From the NCBI RefSeq assembly GCF_024721115.1, contig NZ_JAMDHK010000008.1, positions 137,766-187,647 on the forward strand: DNA of 49,882 nt. The letters are read 5' to 3'. Source of the DNA: Salipiger pentaromativorans. GTDB taxonomy: Bacteria; Pseudomonadota; Alphaproteobacteria; Rhodobacterales; Rhodobacteraceae. The notes below the pieces were generated by a model. The model ran no database searches, had not been told where the DNA came from, and worked only from the letters and a program-made list of their open reading frames with translations. The translations under genes were made by a program, and so were the position numbers. This document shows, piece after piece, positions 5,776 through 16,300 of this stretch (within the stretch, counting starts at the first letter, position 1; every line of letters begins with the position of its first letter).

Positions 5776-8603
5776 TGTCCCAGACCCTCCAGGATTTTCG
5801 CGGGCGTGATCGGCAGCGAGGTAAAGCGCTTGCCGGTGGCGTCGCGCAGGGCGTTCGAGATCGCCGGCGGTACCGAGCACATGACCGCTTCGGCGATGCC
5901 GCGCCCGGCGGGCGCCTCTTCCTGCGGCGGGGGCAGGGCGATGAGCTGCTGGCCGCGCGCGCCCGGCGTGTAATCGGTGCGCAGCGGTACGTCCTGCGCC
6001 CGGGCGAGGTGATAGCGGTTGAGGTTCCACATGCCGTTGGCGGGGCCCTCCATGCCGGGTGGCATGTCTTCGAGCAGCGTGTAGCTGATCGCCATGGCGA
6101 CGCCGCCCTGGCTCTGGCCCGAGACAAGCTGCGGGACGTGGATTTGCCCGGCGTTCAGCACGCTCAGCACGTTCTCGACCTGCACCGTGCCGCTGGAGGT
6201 GTCGACAGTGAGCTCGACGACATTGACGCAGGGCGCCCAGACATAGCGCGAATAGCGTTTGCTGGCACTGTCGGGGCCCACGGTGTCCTGCCTTGTGACC
6301 GGGACCGGGGCGCTGCCGTCGGGCGGGTAGAAGGCCAGCCCGTCCAGTTGCAGCGACAGGAACCCGGCGGGGGTGGGGAAGCTGGCCTCGGCCCAGCTAT
6401 CCTGGAAATAGGCATGACCAAGCGTGCCGACGGGCAGTTTGCGGGCATAGATTGTCTCGGCGAGCTGGGCGAGGGGCAGGGGGGGCACCCCGCCGGCGTT
6501 GCGCACCAGCGCGCCCTCCTGCCAGGAGACATCGGCCGGGGTCAGCCGCGCGCCGCCCCAGATCAGCGCGGCGGCGGGCAGGATCGCGCCCTGGAACAGC
6601 GCCTGCGCGGCCTGTTGCACGGTGTGGACCTGATGCAGCGCGGTGAGGCAGGCCGAGGAGGAGCCCACCGATTTCGCCGTCCAGTTCGGGTTGTCCCAGC
6701 GCTGGCCCTCGGGGTCGCTGGTGGTGAGCCCGGTCATGCCGAAAAGCGTGTAGCAGCCCATATCCACCTGCGCCGCATTGGCGCCGAGGATCGGGCCGAT
6801 CACGACGCCCAGCGTGGTGGCAGAGCCGTTGCCCATATCCACCGCGTCGGATTGCACGGTCAGGCTGCCGTCGCGGTTCAGCAGCACCGAGGCGACCATG
6901 CCGTCGCCCGAGGTGCCATAGGCCTGCAAGGACAGCGCCAGCCCGGTGCCATAGGTCAGCCCGCGCGCCGCATAGTCCTGCCGGATCGTCTCGCGCTCGG
7001 CCCAGAGCGGCTGGCTGCGTGTGATCTCCAGCATCTCGGCGAGGCTCAGGCTCTGTTCCACCGGGCCGCCGACCACGGTGGTGTCGCCCTCGGTGAGCAG
7101 GTTGGCGGCGCGCAGCTCCAGCGGATCCCAGCCCTGCGTGGCGGCGAGATCGTCGAGCGCGGTCTCGAAGGCGAAAAACGCCTGCGGCCCGCCGAAGCCG
7201 CGCTGCGAGCCGCCGGAGACGTTCTGGGTGTGGACCGCCTCGGCATAGATATTTGCCATCGGGATCGTGTAGGAGCCGCCGGCGCAAAGGGCGCCCAGCG
7301 AGGCGACATAGGGGCTGAGATTGCGCCGCCCGCCGCCGTCGAAGGTCAGCGTCATCTGCACCGATTGCAGGCGCATGTCGGGGTCGGCGGCCAGCTCGCC
7401 CGTCAGATCGGCGCCGTGGCGTTTCAGCCCGACGCGGAACTGGTCGAAGCGGTCATGCGCCAGCCGCACCGGGTTGCCGCCGGAATAGGCCCCGGCGAGC
7501 GCCAGCATCAGCGAAAACGGCGAACTGTCGCGCCCGCCGAAGCCGCCGCCGGGATAGCAGCTTGTCAGGTTCACCGCCTTGAGCGGGAAGGGCGCGTCGG
7601 TGCTATCATACATCGACAGGATATTGGCGATGTCGCCATCGGGCGATTGCGTGCCCAGCACCAGATGCATGGTGTCGAGCCCGGTGTCGATCCAGACCAG
7701 CCCGGCCTCGGGCTCCATGAACATCGGGTCCATGGCGCGCATCTCGGCGCTGAAGGGCTGGCGGATGAGGGTGGGGTCGGCGGCGAGCGTGTCGTTGATC
7801 CTGTCCTGCCATTGCGGCACCTGCGCCATGTAGGTGTCGGGGTCGGCGGTGGCATAGCTGAACTGGTCGCCGTATTTCACATAGGTGGTCTGCGGCGAGA
7901 AGGCGCTGCCGAGCGGCGGGCCGTCCTGATTGCCCGCGCCGTAGCGCTGATAGGCGGGGTCGTTGAAGGCCATGGCCCGGCGCGCGGCGCGGTAGCCGGC
8001 GAGGCTGTCGAAGAGCAGCAGCGCCACCGCCTGGCCGAGAAAATTGGGCACGTTGCCCGGCACCACGATCAGATCGAAGAGCAGCTCGTCGGGGAGGTTG
8101 AAACTGCCCACATCGCCGCCGCTGTTGCGCGCCTTGAGCCGCGCGGCGCGTTCCTCGGCGATGCGGTCGTCGATATGCAGGTCGCGGTTGAGATTGAGCT
8201 GCGGCGCGCGCATGGCCGGGCTGAGCTCGTTGCCCAGAACCACCCGGGTCGGCTGTGCTTCGGGGGGCAGCGAGGAGAGGTCGATCCCCTCGAAGGCCCG
8301 GTCGGTGGTCAGCGCGGCGAGATAGAGCGCATACCATTGCGTGGCCGGCCAGCCGGGCATGTCGCGGGCGTTGAAATCGCGGGCATAGACCTTTTGCCCG
8401 GTCACCTTGGCCAGCCCGTCGATGCGCTGGCTGGCGACGCCCGGCACCGGCGAGCCGTCGGTGCCGATGTCGGCGGGCCCCGAGGTGGCCGCCGGGGAGG
8501 GCAGGGGCACCCCCATCACCGTGAGCGCGACCGCACTGCCGGTGGATGTCAGGAACATGCGTCGTGTGACCGCCGCGCCCCCTGCTGGTGATCGAAGCGT
8601 CAT
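5772..8603 (-). CDS. Molybdopterin-binding large subunit, xanthine dehydrogenase / isoquinoline 1-oxidoreductase beta family
   Basis: 943 residues. A Tat-like signal is visible at residues 14-32 (TRRMFLTSTGSAVALTVMG), so the enzyme acts in the periplasm. Family landmarks include GLAKVTGQKVYARDF, GGGFGGRDSS (about 350), GSQRGFGGPQAFFAFETALDDLA (about 460) and the C-terminal GRGIAEAVMCSVPPAISNAL, which carries the probable catalytic glutamate. Such enzymes hydroxylate aldehydes or N-heterocycles using water. No FAD subunit is encoded nearby. Together with the small subunit and the cytochrome it forms a three-part, cytochrome-linked dehydrogenase like periplasmic aldehyde oxidoreductases. The start at 8603 has GGGAGGGAC upstream. 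The substrate is unknown. Confidence 0.9.
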   Translation of the reverse strand: MTLRSPAGGAAVTRRMFLTSTGSAVALTVMGVPLPSPAATSGPADIGTDGSPVPGVASQRIDGLAKVTGQKVYARDFNARDMPGWPATQWYALYLAALTTDRAFEGIDLSSLPPEAQPTRVVLGNELSPAMRAPQLNLNRDLHIDDRIAEERAARLKARNSGGDVGSFNLPDELLFDLIVVPGNVPNFLGQAVALLLFDSLAGYRAARRAMAFNDPAYQRYGAGNQDGPPLGSAFSPQTTYVKYGDQFSYATADPDTYMAQVPQWQDRINDTLAADPTLIRQPFSAEMRAMDPMFMEPEAGLVWIDTGLDTMHLVLGTQSPDGDIANILSMYDSTDAPFPLKAVNLTSCYPGGGFGGRDSSPFSLMLALAGAYSGGNPVRLAHDRFDQFRVGLKRHGADLTGELAADPDMRLQSVQMTLTFDGGGRRNLSPYVASLGALCAGGSYTIPMANIYAEAVHTQNVSGGSQRGFGGPQAFFAFETALDDLAATQGWDPLELRAANLLTEGDTTVVGGPVEQSLSLAEMLEITRSQPLWAERETIRQDYAARGLTYGTGLALSLQAYGTSGDGMVASVLLNRDGSLTVQSDAVDMGNGSATTLGVVIGPILGANAAQVDMGCYTLFGMTGLTTSDPEGQRWDNPNWTAKSVGSSSACLTALHQVHTVQQAAQALFQGAILPAAALIWGGARLTPADVSWQEGALVRNAGGVPPLPLAQLAETIYARKLPVGTLGHAYFQDSWAEASFPTPAGFLSLQLDGLAFYPPDGSAPVPVTRQDTVGPDSASKRYSRYVWAPCVNVVELTVDTSSGTVQVENVLSVLNAGQIHVPQLVSGQSQGGVAMAISYTLLEDMPPGMEGPANGMWNLNRYHLARAQDVPLRTDYTPGARGQQLIALPPPQEEAPAGRGIAEAVMCSVPPAISNALRDATGKRFTSLPITPAKILEGLGQ

Positions 8604-8640
8604 CTTGTCCCTCCCCGGCGCAACCGGTTGGAAAACCGGT

Positions 8641-8695
8641 GCAAAAACACAACCAAAAGGCGTTATTTTGTTAGTATTGACGCCTTTCGGTTGTG
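8641..8695 (-). terminator. Rho-independent terminator of the LamG gene unit
   Basis: Arms at 8648-8663 and 8680-8695 pair over 16 bp with one mismatch, with a 16-nt AT-rich loop. On the minus strand the stem is followed by GTTTTTGC (the A-run at 8643-8647). It lies 17 bp after the stop of the 339-residue gene and 44 bp before the start of the molybdoenzyme operon. The promoter of that operon must lie in or beside the hairpin. TTGACG (minus strand, near 8701) and TACTAA (about 19 nt further on) are weak candidates. Confidence 0.75.
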
Positions 8696-8712
8696 CGTCA
8701 AGTTCCCTTGCG

Positions 8713-9732
8713 TCAGCTTGGTTCGACGTCCGGCATGATGGTCTTGACCGAGCCGACGGTCACCAGCCGGACCGGCCCGCCGCGGCTGGACATCCGGGTT
8801 CTGCCGGTGGCCGGATCGGTCGCGTCCACCCCCAGATGATAGAGCGGATCGCCGTCTTCCTGCACCAGCTCGCCACGGATCTCGACCGAGGGAATGGCGT
8901 CGGGCGGGATGCCCGACCAGTCGCTGCCGAAGGTCAGCGTATAGTTGAACATCGTCACCCATTGTGCCGGGATTTCGAGATCGGTCCAGGCATATTTGAA
9001 ATTGTTGTCCTGGGTGTTGGAGTCGCTGTGCGACAGCGCCATGCCGTCGAGCGGCGTGCCGGAGGAGATGGTGTAGCTGCTGCCCTTGGGAATGTTGCTG
9101 AACACCACCGCAAGATCGACCGTGGCGCCTTCGGAGCCCTGATCGTAGCGCGCCTGCGACACGACCTGAGGCACGTTGCCCCGGATCATCTGCACGTTGC
9201 GCTGCGCGATATTGGCGTTGTTCGACATCACCTCGGCAAGACTGTTGATGTTGTTGACCCCCGAGACGGGGTTGCCGTGATCGGGCGTCGCGGCGACGGC
9301 GACCAGGCAATAGTGGTCCGACACGTTGGGCGGCACCCAGGTGAAGGGATCGGTCGAGGCGCCGATGGCGCCGGCCTCGATGGTGAAGGGCGGGTTCTTG
9401 TCGCCGGCCGAGGTGGCGAGCTGGTTCTGTTCCCACAGATAGGGGTAGAGCAGGATATTGGGCTCGGCGAAGAACAGGTTCCAGTTCCCTTCGAGCGTGG
9501 CGTCGGTGTAGTTCTTGCCGCGCACATAGAGATAGTTGGGCAGCCCGATATAGAGCGAGTTGGGATAGGATTGCCCGTAATTCGCCGGATCCTCCAGAAA
9601 GGCCGGATCCTCGTAAGGCGTGGTGCCGGAAATCAGGATGTCGGGCGAATTCGACGAGGCGCTGCGCGGGGTGGTGCCGTCTTCGCTCGTGGTGCAGCGC
9701 ACGACGATTCCGGGCCAGGTTTCTTGTGCCAT
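8713..9732 (-). CDS. CARDB-like protein of unknown function, LamG unit
   Basis: 339 residues, no signal peptide and no membrane segment. The first half shows features of the CARDB-like Ig fold seen in surface proteins: SPDILISG near 29, LPNYLYVRGKNY near 64, WVPPNVSDHYCLVAVAATP near 133, and NANIAQRNVQMI near 174. The second half (about 190-320) is a beta-rich domain (ATVDLAVVFSNIPKGSSY, FNYTLTFGSDW) that I do not recognise. A strong GGAGG precedes the ATG. It is the last gene of the unit, 21 bp after the 182-residue gene, and is followed by a terminator. Function unknown. A structural or adaptor partner of the giant protein is a reasonable guess. Confidence 0.8.
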   Translation of the reverse strand: MAQETWPGIVVRCTTSEDGTTPRSASSNSPDILISGTTPYEDPAFLEDPANYGQSYPNSLYIGLPNYLYVRGKNYTDATLEGNWNLFFAEPNILLYPYLWEQNQLATSAGDKNPPFTIEAGAIGASTDPFTWVPPNVSDHYCLVAVAATPDHGNPVSGVNNINSLAEVMSNNANIAQRNVQMIRGNVPQVVSQARYDQGSEGATVDLAVVFSNIPKGSSYTISSGTPLDGMALSHSDSNTQDNNFKYAWTDLEIPAQWVTMFNYTLTFGSDWSGIPPDAIPSVEIRGELVQEDGDPLYHLGVDATDPATGRTRMSSRGGPVRLVTVGSVKTIMPDVEPS

Positions 9733-9753
9733 GGGTGTGTCCTCCGTAGGGGC

Positions 9754-10302
9754 TTAGCTGAGGGTGAGTTCGGTCTTTTCGAGCAGGGTCTTCTTGACCG
9801 GGCCGCCGCTGCCGCCCTCGATCTTCGACAGCGCGACGGTGATGTCGGAGCCGCGCGACAGCTCGCCGGGCTTGGCGATCCAGAGCATCACGTCGAGGGT
9901 GATCTCGGTCGGGTCCAGATTGGTGGTCGAAGAGCCGATCAGGCTGGAGCCGGTGACGTTCTGCCGCGAGATCGACAGCGACGGGACGGAGCTGGCCACC
10001 TGCGCCTCGGTCTCGACCGGGATGTCATTGTAGCGCAATTCCAGATCGAGCTCGTCGAAGCTGACATCGCTGGAGAAGAGTAGCGACAGCTTGACCGAGG
10101 GCGGGTCTTCGGCCTGCGGGTCGCTGACGATGGTCAGCGCGTCATAGCTCTTGCCGTCGCTGGTTTCCTTCTGCGCGATCTCATAGCCCGAGAGGCCGGA
10201 GAGGGTGGTGTAGGAGACCACGGTTCCCACCGCGCCGCCAAGGGTCATGGTGAGCCCGGAGCAAAGCCCGGTGATCACCATACTGGTTTCGTCTTTCAGC
10301 AT
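9754..10302 (-). CDS. Hypothetical protein, LamG unit
   Basis: 182 residues. I do not recognise a family. Residues 8-35 are rich in Gly, Thr and Val (MVITGLCSGLTMTLGGAVGTVVSYTT in outline) and the rest is predicted beta-rich by inspection, with alternating hydrophobic residues (VKLSLLFSSDVSFDELDLELRY, ITLDVMLWIAKPG). No signal peptide cleavage site is obvious. The ATG is preceded by CAGGAGGAAG. It lies 30 bp after the giant gene and 21 bp before the CARDB-like gene, so all three are almost certainly co-transcribed. Confidence 0.8.
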   Translation of the reverse strand: MLKDETSMVITGLCSGLTMTLGGAVGTVVSYTTLSGLSGYEIAQKETSDGKSYDALTIVSDPQAEDPPSVKLSLLFSSDVSFDELDLELRYNDIPVETEAQVASSVPSLSISRQNVTGSSLIGSSTTNLDPTEITLDVMLWIAKPGELSRGSDITVALSKIEGGSGGPVKKTLLEKTELTLS

Positions 10303-10332
10303 AACATCTTCCTCCTGTTGCGTTTTCTGGGG

Positions 10333-13300
10333 TTAACTCTGGGCGTAGGCCGCCGCCTCATAGGCCGAGAGCATGTAGTCGAGCAGGTCGACCCGAAGCT
10401 CGGCCAACTCGATGAATTCCTCCGATCCGTACTCCTGCGCCTTGGCGTAGAAGCTCTCCCACCAGGGGATGAGATCCTTGAGCACGCCGGGGGTGGCGCG
10501 GCTGCCCAGAACCGCGTCGATGGCGGTGCCGATCTCGAGCGGGGTGGGGGCGGGGTTCGGGACGAACTTGTTGACGATGGCCATCAGCCAGTAGTTCGAC
10601 GGCACGTTCGCGGGCGGCGTGATCGTCGGGCTGGTGGTGTCGTCCTTGACCGGCTGGAACGGCGCGGGAACGCGGCTCACATAGGTGGTGCGGTAGAGAA
10701 TCCGCCAGGGTTGCGTCGGATCGCCGAGCGCCTCGCGCATGGCGCTGGCCGCCGCCGTGGTGCCGTTGTTGAGCCAGTTGGGATCGACCACCTGGTTCAG
10801 CGCGGTAAAGTTCTCGGCCGCCGGCGCCAGCAGGAAGGCCATGTAGCGGTAGGCATCGACCTTGCCGGGGGCGGGCGTCTTCTCGTAGCCCTTGAAGAGC
10901 AATGTGCCATTGGCGTCCGTTTCCATGATCGGGGCCGAGAGGAACTCGGTCGGCGACACGGTGCAGGCGAGGCTGAAGGCGTTGGACGCGCTGGCGGATT
11001 TGGTCGCGGTCATCGACCAGGTGTTGCCGAGCAGCACGTCGGCTTCGAGGTAGAACCCGCCGAAGGGCGTGCCGATATCGGCGGAGAAGTCGATGCCGCC
11101 CGCGACGGTCAGAGAGCTGGCGCCGGTATAGGTCTCGGAATAGCTGTTGGCGACCGACTGCTCTTCCTTGCGCAGCCCGCCGCCGGCGGACCAGACGTAG
11201 TTGTTGCAGAGGCTGCGCTGGTTGGTCTTGTCACCGAAGTTGAAGGCGGGGTTTTCGCCCAGCTCGTCCTTGACCCGGCCCAGCGAGCCGATGACGCGGT
11301 ATTTGTCGGTGCTGAACTGATCGTAATAGGCGGCGAGCTGCTGCTCCTGCTTTTCGATCCGGCGTTTCAGCGCATAGGCTTCGACCGGCTTGAAATAGCT
11401 GCCGCGCTCGGCGTTGGCGTTGGGATAATCGGGGTCGTTGACCAGCCCCACCTTGCCGTCGAGCGTGCCGTTCTTGACGTATTTCGGGTTGATCGGGAAG
11501 TCGATGATATTGGTATCGACCGGGATCGTCTCGTTCGGGATGAGCTGATAGCCCACCGGCGTCTGGGTGCCCTTGAGCGCCATCATGTAGAGATCCGCCG
11601 TGGCCGATTTCACGATCGCCGCGCCGAGGTTGTTCTGGATGTAGCGCCGCCCGACCACCGGGTTGAGGATATTGTCCTCCGGCTCCCAGGTGCCGGAAGG
11701 CGTGAGCGAGGCGGTGAGCGCCTGTGTCTGCGAATGGCTCTGGCCCACGCTATCGGTATGGCCGAGATCGCCGCCGACCTTGGCCTTGAGGCCGATCTTG
11801 AGCTTGTTTTCGAGAACCTCCGTCTCGGCCTCGGCGCCGACGCCGACCGAGGTGCCGGTCTTGGTGACCTGATAGACCCCGCCCTTGATGTTGAATTCGC
11901 CCTTGAAGGTCGAGCCCTGGCTGGCGCTGAACGACCAGGTCTTGGTCTCGCTTTCCACATAGGCGACGGTGCTGGTGGTGGAGTAGAGCCGCGCCGGGCC
12001 GCCCATGTCGCCCCACCAATAGGCCAGCGTCTGGTTCTCGCTGGGCAGCGGCGGGCCGCCCTCGATATAGCCGACGATGCTGGGCTTGCTCTGCACCTGA
12101 CCGACGAAGATCGTGTCGAGATCGCCGACCTTGTAGCCGGTCTGAAGCTCGGTATTGCCGACATCGGTGAGGTAGAAATACCCCCGCATCATCACCGAAT
12201 AGACCGCGCCATAGGCGTCTGTCTGGAGGCTCGCGTATTCCACGACCGAGGGTTGCCCGGCGATCTGCGCGCTGTGGTAATCCACCGCGCCGTCAAGCGC
12301 GTTGACCACATATTCCGCCTCGTTCTGGATCGGCGCCGCGTCAGGCGACCAGACCGGCGGCCTGGCCTTGGGCAGCAGGCTGCCGTTATTGCCCTTGCCG
12401 GTCATGTCGTAGAGCACGCCGCCCGAACCGGCATCGACCATCCAATAGGCGTTGAGCCCCGCTTCCTGCCCGCCGAGCGGGGTGTTGTTGCTCTCGTCGA
12501 TCTGGGTGCCGGTGAGCCGGATCGAGAACAGCCGGATGTCGTCGAACTGCCCGGTGAAGGGCAGGGTGAGGCTGCCCTCGGCCAGCGCGCCGCCGATGGT
12601 CATCTGGCTGTCGCCATAGTCGCCCAGATCGGCGGCGGTCTTGCGCTGCGGCAGGCTGGCGCCGCCATCAACCCAGATCTCGGCGCTGGCCACGTCCTGC
12701 CAGAGCGCCCAGAGCTGGTTCGAGCTCAGCACCATGTCGTTGTCGCCGACCGCATCCTTGGCGACGGTGCCGCTCTGCTCGTCGAAATCCCAGCTTGCGG
12801 TGAGCCCGTCGCGGCTGGCGGGCAGGGTGTGGAAGGCGTTGACGCGGGCAATCTCGGCGCTGTTGAGCGTCCGGCCCCAGACCCGCACATGCGAGACCTT
12901 GCCGATGAACTCGAAGGTCTGGGCGCCGCCGATGCCGAGATAAAAGGCGCTGTCCGCATTGGTGATCGAAACCGGCTGGTCGAGATCCTCGACATTGTTT
13001 TCCGCCGCGAGCTGGCCATCGACATAGATCGACGCCTTGATGAAGTATCTCTGCGCGACATATTCGGTGCTGCCCTTGTCGTTGGGCACGGTGCCGGTGG
13101 TGAAGTTCACCGCGACATAAGAGGATTTGCCGGCGGCGATGGCGGTTTTCACCGAATGGTCGAAGAGGGTGGGGGGCAGCCGGTAATCGCTGCTTTCCTG
13201 CGACAGATGCACGGTCAGCGAGACCTGCCCCAGCGTGGTCACGGCAAGCGAGTAGCTGCCGGGTTTTTCCAGGATGATCTGCTTGTTGTTGACCGTGTCG

Positions 13301-16300
13301 GGCGCGACCCAGGCTTCGAGCGCGAAGGAGGGGCCGGGGTTGAAGGCGTCGCCATCGGCGACCGTGCCGGAATTGGCGCCGTCGAGCGCCAGCCCCCAGC
13401 CCTGTTTCGAGCTGAGCGCCACATGGGTCCAGTCCTTGACGATGCGGTTGGAGACCAGCACGTAATCGTTGCGCCCGGCATAGGGCACGTCGAAGGCGCC
13501 CGCCGCGTCCCAGGCGGGGTTGGCGGGGTTGATGATCTTGGTGTCGTAATCCGGGCCGGAGGCGGCGGAGTTCATGATCTGCGTGCCGGCGCCCTCGGCG
13601 AGATTCCAGCGGATGCCGAGCTGCGGGTCGTTGTCGGGGAAACCGTAGAGCACGCTCTCCCGCACCTCCTTGTCGGAGAGCGCGCGCTGCCAGAAGGCGA
13701 CGCCGTTCAGCGTGGCCTGCATGCCGCCGCCGGTGTTCGAGCCCACGGTGAGCGCGCCGAGCGGATCGGCAAAACCGTTCTCGGCCTCGACGGTGACCGG
13801 GGCGCCGTCGCCGACATAGAGCTTGAGCGCGACCTTGCCTGCGCCGATGTCCTTGACCGAGAGCGTGACGCAGCTCCATTTCTTGGCGGGCAGGGTGCCC
13901 GCCGAGGTGACGGTGGCCTTGCCGCCGAGGAAGCTGAGCTCGGCCTTGCCGATCGGGGTCACCGAGAGGGTGAGGAAGGTGGCGCCGCCGCGCACCGCCG
14001 AGACCATGAGAACCTGGCCGCTGGCCGTGTCGCTGGCCGGTTTGACATAGGTCTGCAGCGTCAGATCGGGGCCGGTGAAGTTGAACGAGGCGCCGAGATA
14101 GGTGTCGGTGCCGGTGATCAGCCCCGGCCCCTGCTGCGTGCCCATCATGTATTGCACCGGCAGGTCGGGATGGTTCAGCGTGCCGGTCTCGTTATAGGTG
14201 AGCAGCCGCGAGGTCTCGCCGCGTGTCGTGGCGTCGGGTTTCAGCCAGCCCTCGACGGTTAGGTCGCTGTCGATGGCCAGTTGCAGCGCCGGTGTGTAAC
14301 TCTTGTCGATGTCGAAACCGACATAGCTGGCGGATCTGGCCGCGTTTTGCAGGCTGAACTGCGGCACGACGCGCATCCAGCCGCCATTGATGCCGGGCAT
14401 CAGTACCGGGGCCTGCCCCTTGGTATAGCTCGCCGTGTCCGAGAGCCGCCCGAGCCCGCCATTGGTCGGCGGATCGGCGATCACCGCGCCAAAGAGCCGC
14501 GAGCCGGTGACGCTGGTTGTGTCGCTGTCGGTGACAAGCTCGGCCTTCTGGATCGCGGCGGCCCCGGTTTTCTCCAGCGGTGCGATGGTCGAAGCGTCGT
14601 AATGCAGCCCCTGATAGAGCGCGCGCAGCAGCCCGGCATAGGCGAGTGGCGAACTGGGCGCGTCGGCGGTGGCGTTCAGCACCGAGGCCGTCAGCCCGTT
14701 GGTGAGCGCATAGATCTGCGGGACGATCTTGTCGGTGTAATCCTTGGGGTAGCTATACCCCTTGTCGTCGCCGTTCAGCACGCGGGCGAAAGCGGTCTGG
14801 TCACGCGGCACGTCGGGCAGTTTGTACCCGGCGATCTCGACATCGCAGCGGTCGCTGGCCTTGCCCGCGCTGACCTTGGCAGAGAAATCCTTGAGCGTGT
14901 CGCGGACGAAGATCACCACATGCGCCATCGCGTCGTCGGAGCGGGTCAGCGCCACCGGCAGGGCAAAGGCGCGGGTGCCGGGCGTTTCCACCTTGCTGTA
15001 ATCGTAGCTGTCGGAGCGGCCCGAGAGCACATCGGTGACGCCGCGCGCGGTGCTGGGCATGTCGGGCCAGCGATGGGTGAGCGTGGCGTCCTCGGCCCAG
15101 TTCGGCGGCGCCGAGGAGGTGAAGGTGAGCGTCGCGAGATCGGGTTTGCTGCCCTCTTCGACGGTGGCCGAGCCGAGGGTAAGGGGCAGCCCCGGCACCG
15201 AGGTGAAGAGGAAATAGCCGTCCTGCGCCTGGGTGGCGGCGAGTACCGAAAGCGTGGTGCCGGTATAGTCGTAGAAGGGCCGCGACTGGTTCAGCACCGC
15301 CTGATCGTCGGGGTTGCCCGCGCCCGCGCCGTTCCAGATCCGCGAGAAGGGCTCGATGGAGCGGGGCAGGCCGGTCCAGACCTCGCTGCCGACGCCCTCG
15401 GGGCCGGTCACCGTCACGTCGCAGAGCAGCGGCGAGACCGCCGAGGCCGTCACCTTGATGGCGCTGTCGTTCATGTAGGTGCCGACGCGGTGGGCGACGA
15501 AGTTCAGAAAGCCGGTCTGCGAATTGTCGGGCGCGGCCAGCACGGTGGTGGAGACATGGCTCCAGTCCTCGCTGGGGATGTTGCGGTAGAGCGCGACATT
15601 CTCGCGGGCGAGCGCCATCGGCGCGCCCTCGGCCCAGTCGGTGGACCAGTCGGTGTAAAAGGTCGCGCGGGCGGAACGGGTGGAATATTGCGCCACCGAG
15701 AGCAGGTCGTCCTTGCCCCGGTAATAGAGATGCAGCAGCCCGTCCGAACCGTCGATCAGGCAGGCGGGATCCTTGGGCGCGATGAAATCGGCGAGCCCCA
15801 CGTAGTAGCTGAGCCCCGCCGCATCGACATGGAAGGCGCCGTTTGTGTTGATGCTCACGGGGGCTGTGGAGGGCTCGGGCTTGGGCCCGTAGACCGCGGC
15901 GGTCAGCCCGTTGGAGATCATGTTGGGGGTGGTCGGCGGGGTGGAGCTGTAATCCACCGCATTGCTGGGCAGGTCGAGCACATCCGCGCCACCCACCGCG
16001 ATGCGGATGCGGTTGAGCGCGCCCTCATAGCCGGTGCTGGCGCCGCCGATGGTGGTGACGGGCGCGCCGGTGGGCTCGGCCCCGGCGGTGCAGGCGGTGA
16101 GCGGCACGGGGTTGTCGTTGACGGTGAGGGTGAAGGGGTTGGCGCCCATGCCGGAATAGGCAACCGTGATCTCGGACCAGGTTTGCGGGAAAAGCACCTG
16201 ATGCAGACTGTGGCAGCTTACGGCGGCGGTGCCGTCGCCAAAGCCGATCTCCAGCTTGCCGCCATCGACCACTTTCACATAGGGCGCGGCGGTTTTCGGA

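Noticed and set aside
5775-8591. Long plus-strand open frame opposite the molybdoenzyme large subunit
   Set aside because: Antisense shadow: composition is Arg/Gly/Ala/His-rich with no family motif, and the minus-strand frame has a Tat signal and clear family motifs.
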